DNA of 37,055 bases from Myroides marinus. Its GTDB lineage: Bacteria; Bacteroidota; Bacteroidia; Flavobacteriales; Flavobacteriaceae. The notes under the pieces were generated by a model. The model had not been told where the DNA came from, searched no databases, and saw only the letters and a list, made by a program, of their open reading frames with translations. The translations under genes and the position numbers were made by a program. The stretch covers positions 1-37,055 of the forward strand of contig NZ_FNYS01000029.1 of assembly GCF_900109075.1 (NCBI RefSeq). The letters run 5' to 3'. Below, piece by piece: positions 1 to 8,179 of this stretch (the stretch's first letter is position 1; each line of letters starts with the position of its first letter).

Positions 1-309
1 AAAAGATGGAGTAATCTAAGTGATTACTTACACAATGGAAACTTGCAGATAGACAATAATCTTGTTGAAAATGTAATCAGACCTGTAGCAATTGGTCGTA
101 AAAACTATCTCTTTGCCGGTTCTCATGATGCAGCACAAAGAGCAGCTATGGCCTATACGTTTTTTGCTAACTGCAAAAAGCATGACATTAATCCATATAA
201 ATGGCTAAAGTATGTTCTTGAAAATATTCAATCCATCAACCACAAGAATATCGCTGACTTATATCCTCATAATTACAAGAAACTTATCCTGGATAATGTA
301 GAAGAATAA
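1..309 (+). CDS. IS66-family transposase, C-terminal part (partial)
   Basis: This is the C-terminal end of a DDE transposase, the enzyme that moves IS66-type elements. The frame is open from base 1, so the start codon lies before the window and the first in-frame TTG at 43 is not a real start. About 102 residues remain. They contain the family's C-terminal signature: a DGNxxIDNN-like stretch (NGNLQIDNNLVENVIRP), then AIGRKNYLFAGS and an AA-rich helix (AAQRAAMAYTFF). The pattern D-x-N-x-x-E-x-x-I-R-P includes the family's last catalytic acidic residue. It stops at 309, about 36 bp before the inferred end of the element, which is normal. It probably acts only on its own IS copy. Confidence 0.9.
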   Translation, partial: KRWSNLSDYLHNGNLQIDNNLVENVIRPVAIGRKNYLFAGSHDAAQRAAMAYTFFANCKKHDINPYKWLKYVLENIQSINHKNIADLYPHNYKKLILDNVEE

Positions 310-345
310 TTAGATATCACAAGATGTACTTGCTCAGGTGCATAC
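1..345 (+). mobile_element. IS66-family insertion sequence, right end
   Basis: The element enters from outside the window and carries the 3' part of an IS66-type transposase. Its right end is placed at about 345, because the KAP NTPase reading frame on the other strand is intact up to base 346 and then runs into unrelated codons. The last bases of the element read ...CAGGTGCATAC, so its outer end on the other strand starts GTATGC, similar to the GTA start usual for IS66-family inverted repeats. The left end and the target duplication lie outside the window. If the family's usual 8-bp duplication applies, it would be GATTTAAG at 346-353. Confidence 0.75.
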
Positions 346-692
346 GATTTAAGAAGTTTACTCGTTTCATCCTTAACTTTTGATCCCAGTGTTTTATGTT
401 TAGCAAATTTTTCTATTATAGATTCCAATAGAGCAGCTTTTGCATCATCATACCCTTCGAAAACCCATCCATTAAAATATAAAACTAAAGTTCCATCTCT
501 AAAACCATCTTTATTGTTTCCTATTAACTGTTTTTCAACAATTTTTAAAATACTAGATTTTCCACTACCCCAATCTCCAAACACCCCAATTGTAACTGGG
601 AGTACATTTTCATCATTTATAACATCTACTAAAAGATCTGCATGAACTTTAAAGCCTAGTAAATCGTCCGAAGTTTCATTATCTGCCCACAT
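346..692 (-). pseudogene. KAP P-loop NTPase, N-terminal fragment cut by IS66
   Basis: This is the first 116 or so codons of a KAP-family NTPase, a group of membrane-associated P-loop ATPases that includes the phage-exclusion protein PifA and often sits in defence islands. Translation from the ATG at 692 gives MWADNETSDDLLGFKVHADL, the usual start of the family, then a Walker A motif GDWGSGKSS at about residues 39-47 and the family block FNGWVFEGYDDAKAALLES. After DETSKLLKS the frame enters the IS66 end, adding about 23 foreign residues before a stop at 273. Walker B and the rest of the protein are absent from this side. The longer frame back to 806 runs through a terminator hairpin and is not the real start. 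The remainder may lie beyond the other end of the IS, outside the window. Confidence 0.8.
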
Positions 693-768
693 AATTATCT
701 GTTTTTTAATAACTTTTACATAATCTATATAATCAAAAATATCAAATATTTTTATACTAATAGCTATG

Positions 769-824
769 AAAAAAGCAAACCATAATTTATTCTTAGTTAA
801 GAACAAATTATGGTTTGCTTTTTA
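769..824. terminator. strong bidirectional terminator hairpin
   Basis: An 18-bp perfect stem (771-788 with 805-822) has a 16-base loop and is flanked by A-runs and T-runs, so it has a U-tract on either strand. It closes the minus-strand KAP pseudogene that ends at 871 and separates it from the KAP fragment that begins at 692. Confidence 0.85.
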
Positions 825-870
825 TAATTCGTTATTGGAAATAATAAATATTCTTATCTACTTTAAAATA

Positions 871-1536
871 TTAATCTTCATCTTCAAACAAATCAATAAA
901 AGAAGTGGACGTCAAACTATTTATAATAACACTTCCATTATTATCAACTTCAAAACTCCCATCTACATTAATAACATGATTAAAAGGCATATCATACCCA
1001 TCTTCTCCACTTGAACCTAATCTAACTGTAAAAGATAAATATACATCATCAATTTTAAAATCTCCTTCAAAAACGTTTAACAATAATATCTTAGATTCTT
1101 CAACATCTACCTCTACATAACTAACCCCATAATGTCCAGGATTAGTATCTTCCAATATTTCATGCCACAATAATACAGAATCACTTGTCAGTACTTCTTT
1201 TAATTGATCTTTTAAATTATTTAATTCTTTTACTTCTTCAAACAATCCTTTATCAATCTTATCTTGAACTACTCCACTATCTCTATATTCAATTGGCCTA
1301 AAACTATTATTTGAATATAATTCCCAAAAATTTCTGACTTTATCTATATAAATTCTATCATTAAGTTTATCATTAAATATAATCTTTTCTAAATTATATT
1401 TATTTACAAATATTTGTTTCCAAAAAGGATCACAACTGACCGTATTCCATTCTGGATCAGTTGTTATCATACCTAGTCGAACAAAATTATTAAAATAATC
1501 GTCAGGATTCTTTTCAATTAATTCCTTAGTTATCAA
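871..1536 (-). pseudogene. C-terminal part of a frameshifted KAP-type NTPase, or separate unknown gene
   Basis: The frame encodes about 221 residues from a TTG at 1536 and has no ATG near its beginning. It is open upstream into the end of the preceding NTPase frame: codons for NYFIDKNCCLITKELIEK overlap the last codons of that gene, in the frame shifted by one base. The sequence has FVRLGMITTDPEWNTVSCDPFW near the start and a KVRNFWELYSNNSFRPIEY block. My recollection is that this resembles the tails of large Bacteroidota KAP-type NTPases, so I read it as the C-terminus of the gene at 1551-3119, detached by a single-base frameshift near 1555-1575. The acidic end (FIDLFEDED) looks like a natural terminus. 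If this is wrong, it is an unknown acidic protein co-transcribed with the NTPase. Confidence 0.5.
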
Positions 1537-1550
1537 ACAACAATTTTTAT

Positions 1551-3119
1551 CTATAAAATAATTTGTCCGCGATCACCTATTAAATCAGTAATACATGATA
1601 ATAATAAATCGTAATGTTTTACATTGTATATACTATTTTTATCTAAATACTGATTAAAATTATTTATTGCAATTTCTAATATTTCTTCTTTTGAAAATAT
1701 ATACAAATTCCCATGATCAATAATGTTGGCTAATAAGTCTTTAATGAACAAATAAGGATAAAATGGAGTCGAATTATGTAACTTTTCTTTGACAAACAAT
1801 TTAAATACATCAAGGTTTTCAACTAGACCAATTGTTTTTAATTTTTCAACAAAATCATTTCGATATAAATACAGTAATTTCTCACATGTTGTTGCATCAT
1901 TATCTAATTTTACATTAATGTAGAATAATAAATTTATATATTTAAAAAGACTATTTTTATTCTTTAATAATTCTATTTTCCTCTTTTTAATAAATTCTAA
2001 AAGCCTAATCACATCATTATCAGTAATATATAAATTTATTTCTTTTTTTATGTCCTTTTCCTCTTTGTCAAATAACATTTTAAAATACACAGCTGTATTT
2101 TTATAATCATCTACATTATCATTTTCATCAAAATAAAAATCGAACATATCTCTATTTCCTATAGAATTTGGATTCTGGATATTAAAATCATTAAATAACG
2201 CCTTTAATATTGATAAGATACTTTTATCAATATTTTCTTCAACTTTTTGCTTTTCACCTCCTATACTCTTATTTACATCATGCCCATAATCGAGAAAATC
2301 ACTTTTAAAGTGTTTTACAACTATTGTCCTTAATAGGCTATCCAATCTAAAATTAAGATCATCAAATTGTCTATTATGTAACGCATTTATATCAACAAAT
2401 TGTATACTAGGAAACATTTCTGTTTGTATAGTTAGGTAAATATTATAATACCTATATTTTATTAAACTAAGTAAAAAATACTCTTTAAAAACTAATATAT
2501 CTTTAACTAAATAAAACTGATTGTGGAAACTGTTTAAAAAGCGTTTAGCATCTCTTAGGGTTTTGATATTATTTTCTATATGAAATTTTAAATCGATTAA
2601 TTCCTTTCTTAAATCAAATTGAATTTCATCACTATTAATAATCTTATTTCCAAAAGTATCTGTTAACACCTCTTCAATAAAATTATATATTATTGTTTTA
2701 GGAATTGCTGGTAGAAAAATTTCCACGTTAAAAAATTTATCTGAAAACAAGCTATCTTCATTTGTATATTTTTCATCAATAATTTTATTAACGTGCTCTT
2801 TATCAAAAGCTGTTAAAAAAACAGTATTAGAAAAAGAAGCTGTGCCATCAATTATTTTAAAAACCTCTATAATTTCATCTGCCAATAAACGATCTAAATC
2901 ATCAATAATAACAACAATAATCTTATCGATACGTTGAATTGATTGATTAATAATATCCTTTTCATGTTCTATTCCGAGCAACTCATTATATCCACTTCTA
3001 AAGAAATCAATTAAACTACTAGAATCTAGAATCTGAAGTGATTTTAGATAATTATTAAATGAATTTGAAAATCTATAATCATAAATTTTTAATTGGTCAA
3101 AAAAGTATAACTCGTACAA
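1551..3119 (-). pseudogene. KAP-type P-loop NTPase lacking its N-terminus
   Basis: About 522 codons of a KAP-type NTPase remain. A Walker B motif, IIVVIIDDLDRL, lies at about residues 67-78, followed by EIIEVFKIIDGTASFSNTVFLTAFDKEHV, the sensor-like region of this group, and then a long Lys/Asn/Ile-rich helical part. There is no Walker A motif: the frame begins at a TTG (3119) inside the last codons of acr3, so the N-terminal half was lost when the arsenic operon was joined here. It also ends abruptly (GDRGQIIL) and seems to continue in another frame at 871-1536. The text around the Walker B motif differs from the KAP type at 346-692, so the two fragments are probably from different genes. 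A working enzyme is unlikely. Confidence 0.75.
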
Positions 3120-4107
3120 GTAAAATCAGTACAGGAACTTCAACTAAAGGTCCGATAACTCCTACAAAAGCTTGGGGCGAGTGAATTCCGAATACGGCAA
3201 TAGCAACAGCGATAGCCAGTTCAAAATTATTGCCTGCTGCAGTAAAAGAAATAGCCGCATTTTTATCATAATCCACATGCATTGACTTGTTTACGAAGAA
3301 ACTAACGAAGAACATCAAAACAAAATAGATAACAAGTGGAATAGCAACTTTGATAACTTGCATTGGCAATTGTACAATCTGCTCTCCTTTTAAGCTAAAC
3401 ATAAGCACAATGGTAAACAGTAAAGCATATAAAGTAAAGGGTGAAATAAAAGGGATAAACTTGCGGGTAAACCAAGCTTCTCCTTTTATTCTAATGAGAT
3501 ACTTATGACTTAAAAAACCTGCTAAAAATGGAATTCCTAAATAAATAAGCACACTTTGTACTACATCGCTCATCTTAATTGAAATAGCATAATCAGCAAA
3601 TCCAAAATAAGAAGGTAATACGTTGATAAAAAGCCAAACAAAGAAGCTATAAAACAGCACTTGGAAAACACTATTTAATGCAATCAGTAAGGCTGCATAT
3701 TCTCGATTACCTTTTGCTAAATCATTCCATACAATCACCATTGCAATACATCTGGCTAAACCAATAAGGATCAACCCTACCATATAATCAGGCTCATCAC
3801 GCATGAAAATAATAGCCAGAACAAACATTAAAACAGGTCCTACAATCCAGTTTAAGAAAAGAGATAAGCTTAAGACTTTTTTATCCCGAAAAGCCAGTGG
3901 TAATAGATTATAATCAACCTTAGCCAGTGGAGGATACATCATGATGATTAATCCTATAGCTAACGGAATATTGGTCGTTCCAATGGATAGTTTATCCATC
4001 ACATTAGAAACACTTGGAAATACATTTCCTAAGAGAACACCAATCCCCATAGCCAAGAAAATCCAAAGAGTTAAGTATCGATCTAAAAATTTCATTCTAA
4101 CTTGCAT
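3097..4107 (-). CDS. acr3: ACR3-family arsenite exporter
   Basis: Exports trivalent arsenite (and sometimes antimonite) across the inner membrane, driven by the proton motive force, after arsenate has been reduced. The 336-aa protein is made of about ten hydrophobic segments. It carries the ACR3 signature around C120 (GLARCIAMVIVWNDLA), a cysteine essential in characterised members, and the late TM motif GPLVEVPVLI with the conserved Glu at about 323. An in-frame Met at residue 5 (MKFLDRY) is an alternative start. The C-terminus ends ...LLVRVILF, several residues shorter than usual, because the stop codon comes from adjoining NTPase-gene sequence. Function is probably kept, since only the tail after the last helix is affected. 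It starts 3 bases after the arsC-like gene and is last in the operon. Confidence 0.92.
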   Translation of the reverse strand: MQVRMKFLDRYLTLWIFLAMGIGVLLGNVFPSVSNVMDKLSIGTTNIPLAIGLIIMMYPPLAKVDYNLLPLAFRDKKVLSLSLFLNWIVGPVLMFVLAIIFMRDEPDYMVGLILIGLARCIAMVIVWNDLAKGNREYAALLIALNSVFQVLFYSFFVWLFINVLPSYFGFADYAISIKMSDVVQSVLIYLGIPFLAGFLSHKYLIRIKGEAWFTRKFIPFISPFTLYALLFTIVLMFSLKGEQIVQLPMQVIKVAIPLVIYFVLMFFVSFFVNKSMHVDYDKNAAISFTAAGNNFELAIAVAIAVFGIHSPQAFVGVIGPLVEVPVLILLVRVILF

Positions 4108-4110
4108 GAC

Positions 4111-4725
4111 TTATTTTTTAATTTGTGACACGATGTAAAACATTTCACTTGCAATTTCAAGGCTTCGATTAAAATATCCTGCTTGCTGGTTTTTTGTTCC
4201 ATCAAATACCTTCGGATCCTCAAATGTAATAGGGATTCTGCGCTCAGCACCTGCTACAAAAGGACAGCCCTCATCCGCCTGTGAACAAGTCATTACCGCT
4301 GCAAAATCACTACTTGGATTAAAAACGGCATCGTACTTCTTAGAAAAACCAATAATAGGAATTTCATTATCACAATACTTTATCGCATAAATAGGATTCT
4401 CTCCTTCCGAAATTTTAAATACGTTAAATCCCTGTTCTTCTAAAACTGTAACAACCATGGGATACATCGCTGTTTGCTGAGTCCCTCCTGAATAACAAAT
4501 AACATTTGGAATACCATAGTAAGTTGCCGCTACTTGCATCCAAATCTGAGCCAAATGACTTCTTCTTGAATTATGTGTACAGATAAAATTGATTCGAATT
4601 GGAGATTTTGAATCAACCTTCGCTTGAATATAAGCCACTAAAGGAGCCAAAACTTCTTTTCTAGTAGCGCTTATCTCTTGTGATTCAAGAAGTGTGTCAA
4701 TTACAACCAATACTGTTTTATACAT
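4111..4725 (-). CDS. arsC: arsenate reductase, low-molecular-weight phosphatase type
   Basis: Cytoplasmic reductase expected to convert arsenate to arsenite for export by the ACR3 protein encoded next. The 204-aa product has a CX5R phosphatase loop at residues 49-55 (CTHNSRR, followed by S) and an Asp-Pro pair at about 170-171 (ITFEDP), where LMW phosphatases carry their general acid. Cysteines in TCSQADEGCPF (about 147 and 154) could serve in a disulfide relay, as in the thioredoxin-linked ArsC type. In Bacteroidota such genes are often annotated simply as protein-tyrosine-phosphatase. It lies 17 bases after the DUF6428 gene and 3 before acr3, so it is co-transcribed with them. The arsenic role rests mainly on this context. 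Confidence 0.85.
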   Translation of the reverse strand: MYKTVLVVIDTLLESQEISATRKEVLAPLVAYIQAKVDSKSPIRINFICTHNSRRSHLAQIWMQVAATYYGIPNVICYSGGTQQTAMYPMVVTVLEEQGFNVFKISEGENPIYAIKYCDNEIPIIGFSKKYDAVFNPSSDFAAVMTCSQADEGCPFVAGAERRIPITFEDPKVFDGTKNQQAGYFNRSLEIASEMFYIVSQIKK

Positions 4726-4742
4726 CTTTTACTTTTTTACGA

Positions 4743-5195
4743 TTAGCAACATCCAGTGTTAGGATCGCAACAACTAGTTGGAGCTGCCTGACTACTTGGT
4801 GTAATTCCACAAGCATCTTCCGCTAAACAAGCAGTCAATGTGTTTTTTAATAAAAAGTGAGTTCCATTAAATGCTAAGAAATACTTCCCAATCGTTTCTT
4901 TACCTTGAACTTCTACTTCAATCTCCCCATCAACAATACCCAATTTTGTTTCTGACAACCTGATAATATTTAATAATTTGCCTGCTTTTAAACGGTGCTG
5001 ATAATCATCTGCATTCCACAATTGAAAGCTTACCTTTACCTCTTCTCTAATTGTTCCCCCACAGTCAATAAACTTTTTTGTTACTTGACCTACTTCTGTT
5101 ACATGGAAGTGTTCGGCTACAAACGTTCCATCTTCAAATTGGAAATCTACTCGATCTAATTTTTCTAAAACTACTTTTACTTCTGATAATTTCAT
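4743..5195 (-). CDS. DUF6428 family protein of the arsenic operon
   Basis: A 150-aa soluble protein whose sequence (MKLSEVKVVLEKLDRVDFQF..., a central HFHVTEVG block) matches the DUF6428 proteins found in flavobacterial arsenic operons. Its biochemical role is not known to me. The C-terminus is cysteine-rich, ending TSCCDPNTGCC, with two Cys-Cys pairs that could bind As(III) or another soft metal ion. This is an inference from the residues. It is the first gene after the second ArsR-type operator and precedes arsC and acr3, so it is probably induced together with them. Confidence 0.8.
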   Translation of the reverse strand: MKLSEVKVVLEKLDRVDFQFEDGTFVAEHFHVTEVGQVTKKFIDCGGTIREEVKVSFQLWNADDYQHRLKAGKLLNIIRLSETKLGIVDGEIEVEVQGKETIGKYFLAFNGTHFLLKNTLTACLAEDACGITPSSQAAPTSCCDPNTGCC

Positions 5196-5222
5196 ATTTA
5201 CTTGTTTTTAAATTATTTTAAT

Positions 5223-5238
5223 ATCGCAATATTACGAT
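5223..5238. promoter_or_regulatory. ArsR operator, internal copy before the DUF6428 gene
   Basis: ATCGCAATATTACGAT is an imperfect palindrome (one mismatched pair). The identical 16 bases occur before arsR at 5607-5622. It lies in the 61-bp gap between arsR and the DUF6428 gene, so the downstream genes probably have their own ArsR-controlled promoter. Confidence 0.75.
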
Positions 5239-5256
5239 GATATAAATTAAAAAATA

Positions 5257-5586
5257 TTAACAGCAATCGTTTGATACTATTTTTTGAGCGAAGAACAATT
5301 CAAACTCCTTGAAAAATTCATTCCAAACTACATCGTCAATACAATAACAAACGGATTTACCCTCAATTGTCCCTTTTATAAGTCCACTATTCTTAAGCTC
5401 TTTTAAGTGTTGTGAAATAGTCGCTTGAGCCAATCCAAGTTCTTCTACCAAATCATTGCAAATGCAAGCCTCTTGATTGATAATATACTGAAGAATAGCA
5501 AGTCTTGCTGGATGCCCTAAAACCTTAAACATAAGCGATAATCTATTCTTTTTATCACTAAATAATTCTGATTTTGTTACTCCCAT
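5257..5586 (-). CDS. arsR: ArsR-family metalloregulatory repressor
   Basis: A small winged-helix repressor that should leave its operator when As(III) or Sb(III) binds. From the ATG at 5586 it has 109 residues, with the SmtB/ArsR recognition helix at about residues 52-66 (LAQATISQHLKELKNSG). Cysteines sit at 41 and 43 (ACICNDL, the ArsR-type ELCVCDL position), 80 and 82, and at the very end (NDCC); the first pair is the likely metalloid site. A longer frame starts at 5613, but that would put the operator (5607-5622) inside the coding sequence, so the ATG at 5586 is preferred. The gene is autoregulated through that operator. Confidence 0.9.
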   Translation of the reverse strand: MGVTKSELFSDKKNRLSLMFKVLGHPARLAILQYIINQEACICNDLVEELGLAQATISQHLKELKNSGLIKGTIEGKSVCYCIDDVVWNEFFKEFELFFAQKIVSNDCC

Positions 5587-5606
5587 TGTTTTATACTTAA
5601 ATATAT

Positions 5607-5622
5607 ATCGCAATATTACGAT
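5607..5622. promoter_or_regulatory. ArsR operator before arsR
   Basis: ATCGCAATATTACGAT, identical over 16 bases to the copy at 5223-5238, lies 21 bases upstream of the arsR ATG. Its near-palindromic form and its repetition before both transcription units point to the ArsR binding site. Confidence 0.8.
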
Positions 5623-5676
5623 GTATATTTAAACTGTGCAAGTTTAATTAATATTGATAGCAAATACGATAATAAA

Positions 5677-6483
5677 TTATTCTGTAATGTGATTAGACTT
5701 CATAAACTTTGAAAAGAAAATACTCACTTCATACAATAAAACTAATGGTATAACCAAAATAACTTGACTCAATACATCTGGAGGTGTAATAATTGCTGAT
5801 GCTACTAAAATCAAAACATAAGCATATCTGCGATAACCTTTGAGTGTATCTGTTGATAAAATTCCCATCTTGTATAATACTAGAATGACAACTGGCAAAA
5901 CAAACACAATACCTGATGCTAGTATGGTGGTTCTAACAAGAGAAATATATGAGGTAAGATCGATTTGATTGGCAACAATACTACTAATCTCTATATTCAT
6001 AAAAAAATGAATAGATAAAGGAACTATAATAAAATATCCAAACAAGACACCTATAAAAAATAAAAGACTTGTGATTGTTACAAATACAACACTGTATCTT
6101 GTCTTACTATTATATAATTTAGGTTGTACAAATTTCCAAACTTGATACAAAATCCAAGGAAATGAAGCTATTAGTCCAAAGGTAAAACTAGTCCAAATCA
6201 TAACCATTAACTGACCATCCATTTTTCGATTTTGAATATCAAAATCAATCCCTTCCATATACAATGATGAACTCAAATTAAAAAAATCTATCAAAGAACG
6301 ATGCCAAATATAAATAGTAAAATTAGGATTTTTAGGAGCTAATAATATTTGCTCAAAAATAAAGTTAGTATATAAAAAGGCTATGCTACTACATAAGACG
6401 ATTCCAATAAAACACTTGATTAAAAAACTTCTTAAAAGTCCAACAAAATTTAAAAATGTCTTTTTCTTAATACCTCTATCCAT
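5677..6483 (-). CDS. tatC: divergent TatC-family translocase subunit
   Basis: TatC is the six-helix membrane receptor of the twin-arginine export system, which moves folded proteins. This 268-aa protein has the right length and TM layout. It keeps the motif before TM6 (ITPPDVLSQ, with D236 and Q240) and the Glu in LLYEVSIFF (E252). It lacks the residues that read the twin-arginine signal: the HLxELR motif is replaced by FVGLLR (L16 where E. coli TatC has Glu15), and the loop Glu (E. coli Glu103) is K127 in PKLYNSKTR. The TM4 Glu (E. coli Glu170) is V195. No tatA lies nearby. It could be a specialised second TatC or one losing function. Its gene ends 54 bases before the operator of arsR and begins 32 bases after the esterase gene's stop, so it may be co-transcribed with the latter. 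Confidence 0.85.
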   Translation of the reverse strand: MDRGIKKKTFLNFVGLLRSFLIKCFIGIVLCSSIAFLYTNFIFEQILLAPKNPNFTIYIWHRSLIDFFNLSSSLYMEGIDFDIQNRKMDGQLMVMIWTSFTFGLIASFPWILYQVWKFVQPKLYNSKTRYSVVFVTITSLLFFIGVLFGYFIIVPLSIHFFMNIEISSIVANQIDLTSYISLVRTTILASGIVFVLPVVILVLYKMGILSTDTLKGYRRYAYVLILVASAIITPPDVLSQVILVIPLVLLYEVSIFFSKFMKSNHITE

Positions 6484-6515
6484 TTCTTATTATAAAATGC
6501 TAAACTACTGCTATT

Positions 6516-7334
6516 TTAATTATTTAATATCCAAATTAGGGCTTGTTTTTTAGTTGCTCTAAATATAGTTGTATGTCCTTCATTTGGCTCATCTACATAG
6601 TGCCACACTAAATTTTTATTTTCATTTTCTGCTAAAATAGTAGCTAACTTATTTGTATAGGGAGAAATATCAGCAGCATTCGATCCTGCAAACCAAAGCT
6701 TTCTTTTTACCGAACTATTTTGATCTAAACTAGCTTTTGCGGTTCTAACTAAATAATGATTATTCCACCATAATGAAGGGTCAAAGGCGATATAGTTTGC
6801 AAACATGGCGGGTTCAACAAAAAAGGTTTCCATCACAAACAAACCTGAAGCAGATTCTCCTAATATCGTTTTTTCTTCTTTGGTTCTATATCTTTTATCG
6901 ATTTCCTTAAATAACTCTTCTTTAATAAAGGCTCTAAACTGATTAGAACCTCCTACCTCGGGTGCAATTTCTTTATCTTTTGCAACAGTTGTAAATCCTG
7001 TCAAATCTCTTCTTCTTTGTGTATTTTCAATTCCAACTAAGATTACAGCAGGAATTTTTTGCTCATTTATAAGCTCTTCTATGGTAGATGCGATATGAGG
7101 AAAATCCTCTCCTATTCCTCCATCAGCCATATAGATTACGGGCAAAGAATCCTGAGTACTCTCATAATTTTTTGGTGTCCATACATTAATAGTTCTTTCT
7201 TCTTTTAATTGATTTGATTCTAGTTTAAAAGTATCATGTTTAGGCACTACATCCTGAATTGTACTCTTATAACCACAACTTGCTAATAAAATGGTATAGC
7301 ATAAACTTAACAAAAACATAATTTTAAATTTCAT
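6516..7334 (-). CDS. lipoprotein alpha/beta-hydrolase, putative esterase
   Basis: A 272-aa envelope lipoprotein: a signal peptide ends in the lipobox LASC with lipidated C20. The body is an alpha/beta-hydrolase of the putative esterase family (the IroE/Fes/esterase D-like group). It has an LPVIYMADGG strand-turn at about 64-73, a nucleophile elbow GESASG with S161, and a likely catalytic His254 in NEGHTTIF near the C-terminus. Members hydrolyse ester bonds in siderophores, acyl sugars or thioesters, and the substrate cannot be told here. The next gene downstream on the same strand is tatC, 32 bases away, so the two may form an operon. The Sec/Lsp signal means this protein itself is not a Tat substrate. 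Confidence 0.8.
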   Translation of the reverse strand: MKFKIMFLLSLCYTILLASCGYKSTIQDVVPKHDTFKLESNQLKEERTINVWTPKNYESTQDSLPVIYMADGGIGEDFPHIASTIEELINEQKIPAVILVGIENTQRRRDLTGFTTVAKDKEIAPEVGGSNQFRAFIKEELFKEIDKRYRTKEEKTILGESASGLFVMETFFVEPAMFANYIAFDPSLWWNNHYLVRTAKASLDQNSSVKRKLWFAGSNAADISPYTNKLATILAENENKNLVWHYVDEPNEGHTTIFRATKKQALIWILNN

Positions 7335-7576
7335 TTTAGCGTATTTTTTGATTCACAAAATTATTTCAATAAAAAACAGTAATTAATACCATTAACCTAT
7401 TAATTTTACTATTTTTGAATGTGAGAAATCTCATTCTTTATTTTTACTACTGTAATTCTAAATTAGATAAAAATAATTTTATTAAATATTAGAGATTTAC
7501 AGCACTAAACTAGTTCTCCTTATTTACTAGTTGTCTTTAAAAGGAGAATGTCTTTTGGACTTTCTCTTTTTTACTG

Positions 7577-7888
7577 CTATAGCTTAAATAAACTTAATAA
7601 AAATAAAACTGCTACGATTAAACCTGAATACCTAAAAAACTTGACAAAACGATTAAAATCATAAAATAAAGTTTGTCCGTCAATAAGATTAACAATCATT
7701 AGAATAGTACAAGTAATAATTACTATTATCAAAAATAACATAGGAGCTGCAATATAAGATATTATATTGGCTGCAGCCCGTTCATTTGTTCTACTAAAGT
7801 CCAAGAAACTAAGTAGCATTCCCAAGACACAAAGCACTGTTAAAACAATAGCTATAACATAACCCACATTTCTAAATAAACTCCCCAT
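7577..7888 (-). CDS. small membrane protein, unknown function
   Basis: A 103-aa protein with about three hydrophobic segments (near residues 8-29, 45-65 and 85-101) and few charged residues apart from a central RTNERAA stretch. I recognise no family. It is transcribed away from the leucine-rich-repeat gene. Between its stop and the esterase gene lie 242 bases without another gene, including an inverted repeat (TTCTCCTT at 7514-7521 with AAGGAGAA at 7541-7548) that may be a weak terminator or processing hairpin. Confidence 0.6.
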   Translation of the reverse strand: MGSLFRNVGYVIAIVLTVLCVLGMLLSFLDFSRTNERAAANIISYIAAPMLFLIIVIITCTILMIVNLIDGQTLFYDFNRFVKFFRYSGLIVAVLFLLSLFKL

Positions 7889-8179
7889 TTTTATTAAATT
7901 TTTCTTTGTTTATACACCATACTAGATGTACCACTATTTAAAAATCACCCCCTAAATAATATATTATATATCAATAATATAGTTTAAATAAAAACTCAAA
8001 AAGATCGACCTACTTCTTTCTAACTCCTGTATTAATATCACCTAATTCAGTGAATAATATGTCTAAACAAAATATTTACTTTGATCCATAAATATTTTTT
8101 ACCATTAACTGATTTATACTATTACTCAAAATCCAAAAATAATTTTAAAATCAGAAACAAAAAAAGAAAAAAAAATAAT

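Noticed and set aside
766..1014. Plus-strand frame of 82 codons
   Set aside because: It runs through the terminator hairpin and antisense to the NTPase gene's tail; no family and no start region.
273..3119. Circular permutation: NTPase C-half upstream and N-half downstream, as if a circular element had opened inside one KAP gene
   Set aside because: The text around Walker A (346-692) and Walker B (1551-3119) belongs to different KAP types, a bidirectional terminator separates them, and each break has its own explanation (IS66 on one, arsenic operon on the other).
8059..8091. Ten-codon frame (MSKQNIYFDP) before the LRR gene
   Set aside because: Could be a leader peptide, but nothing in the sequence distinguishes it from chance.
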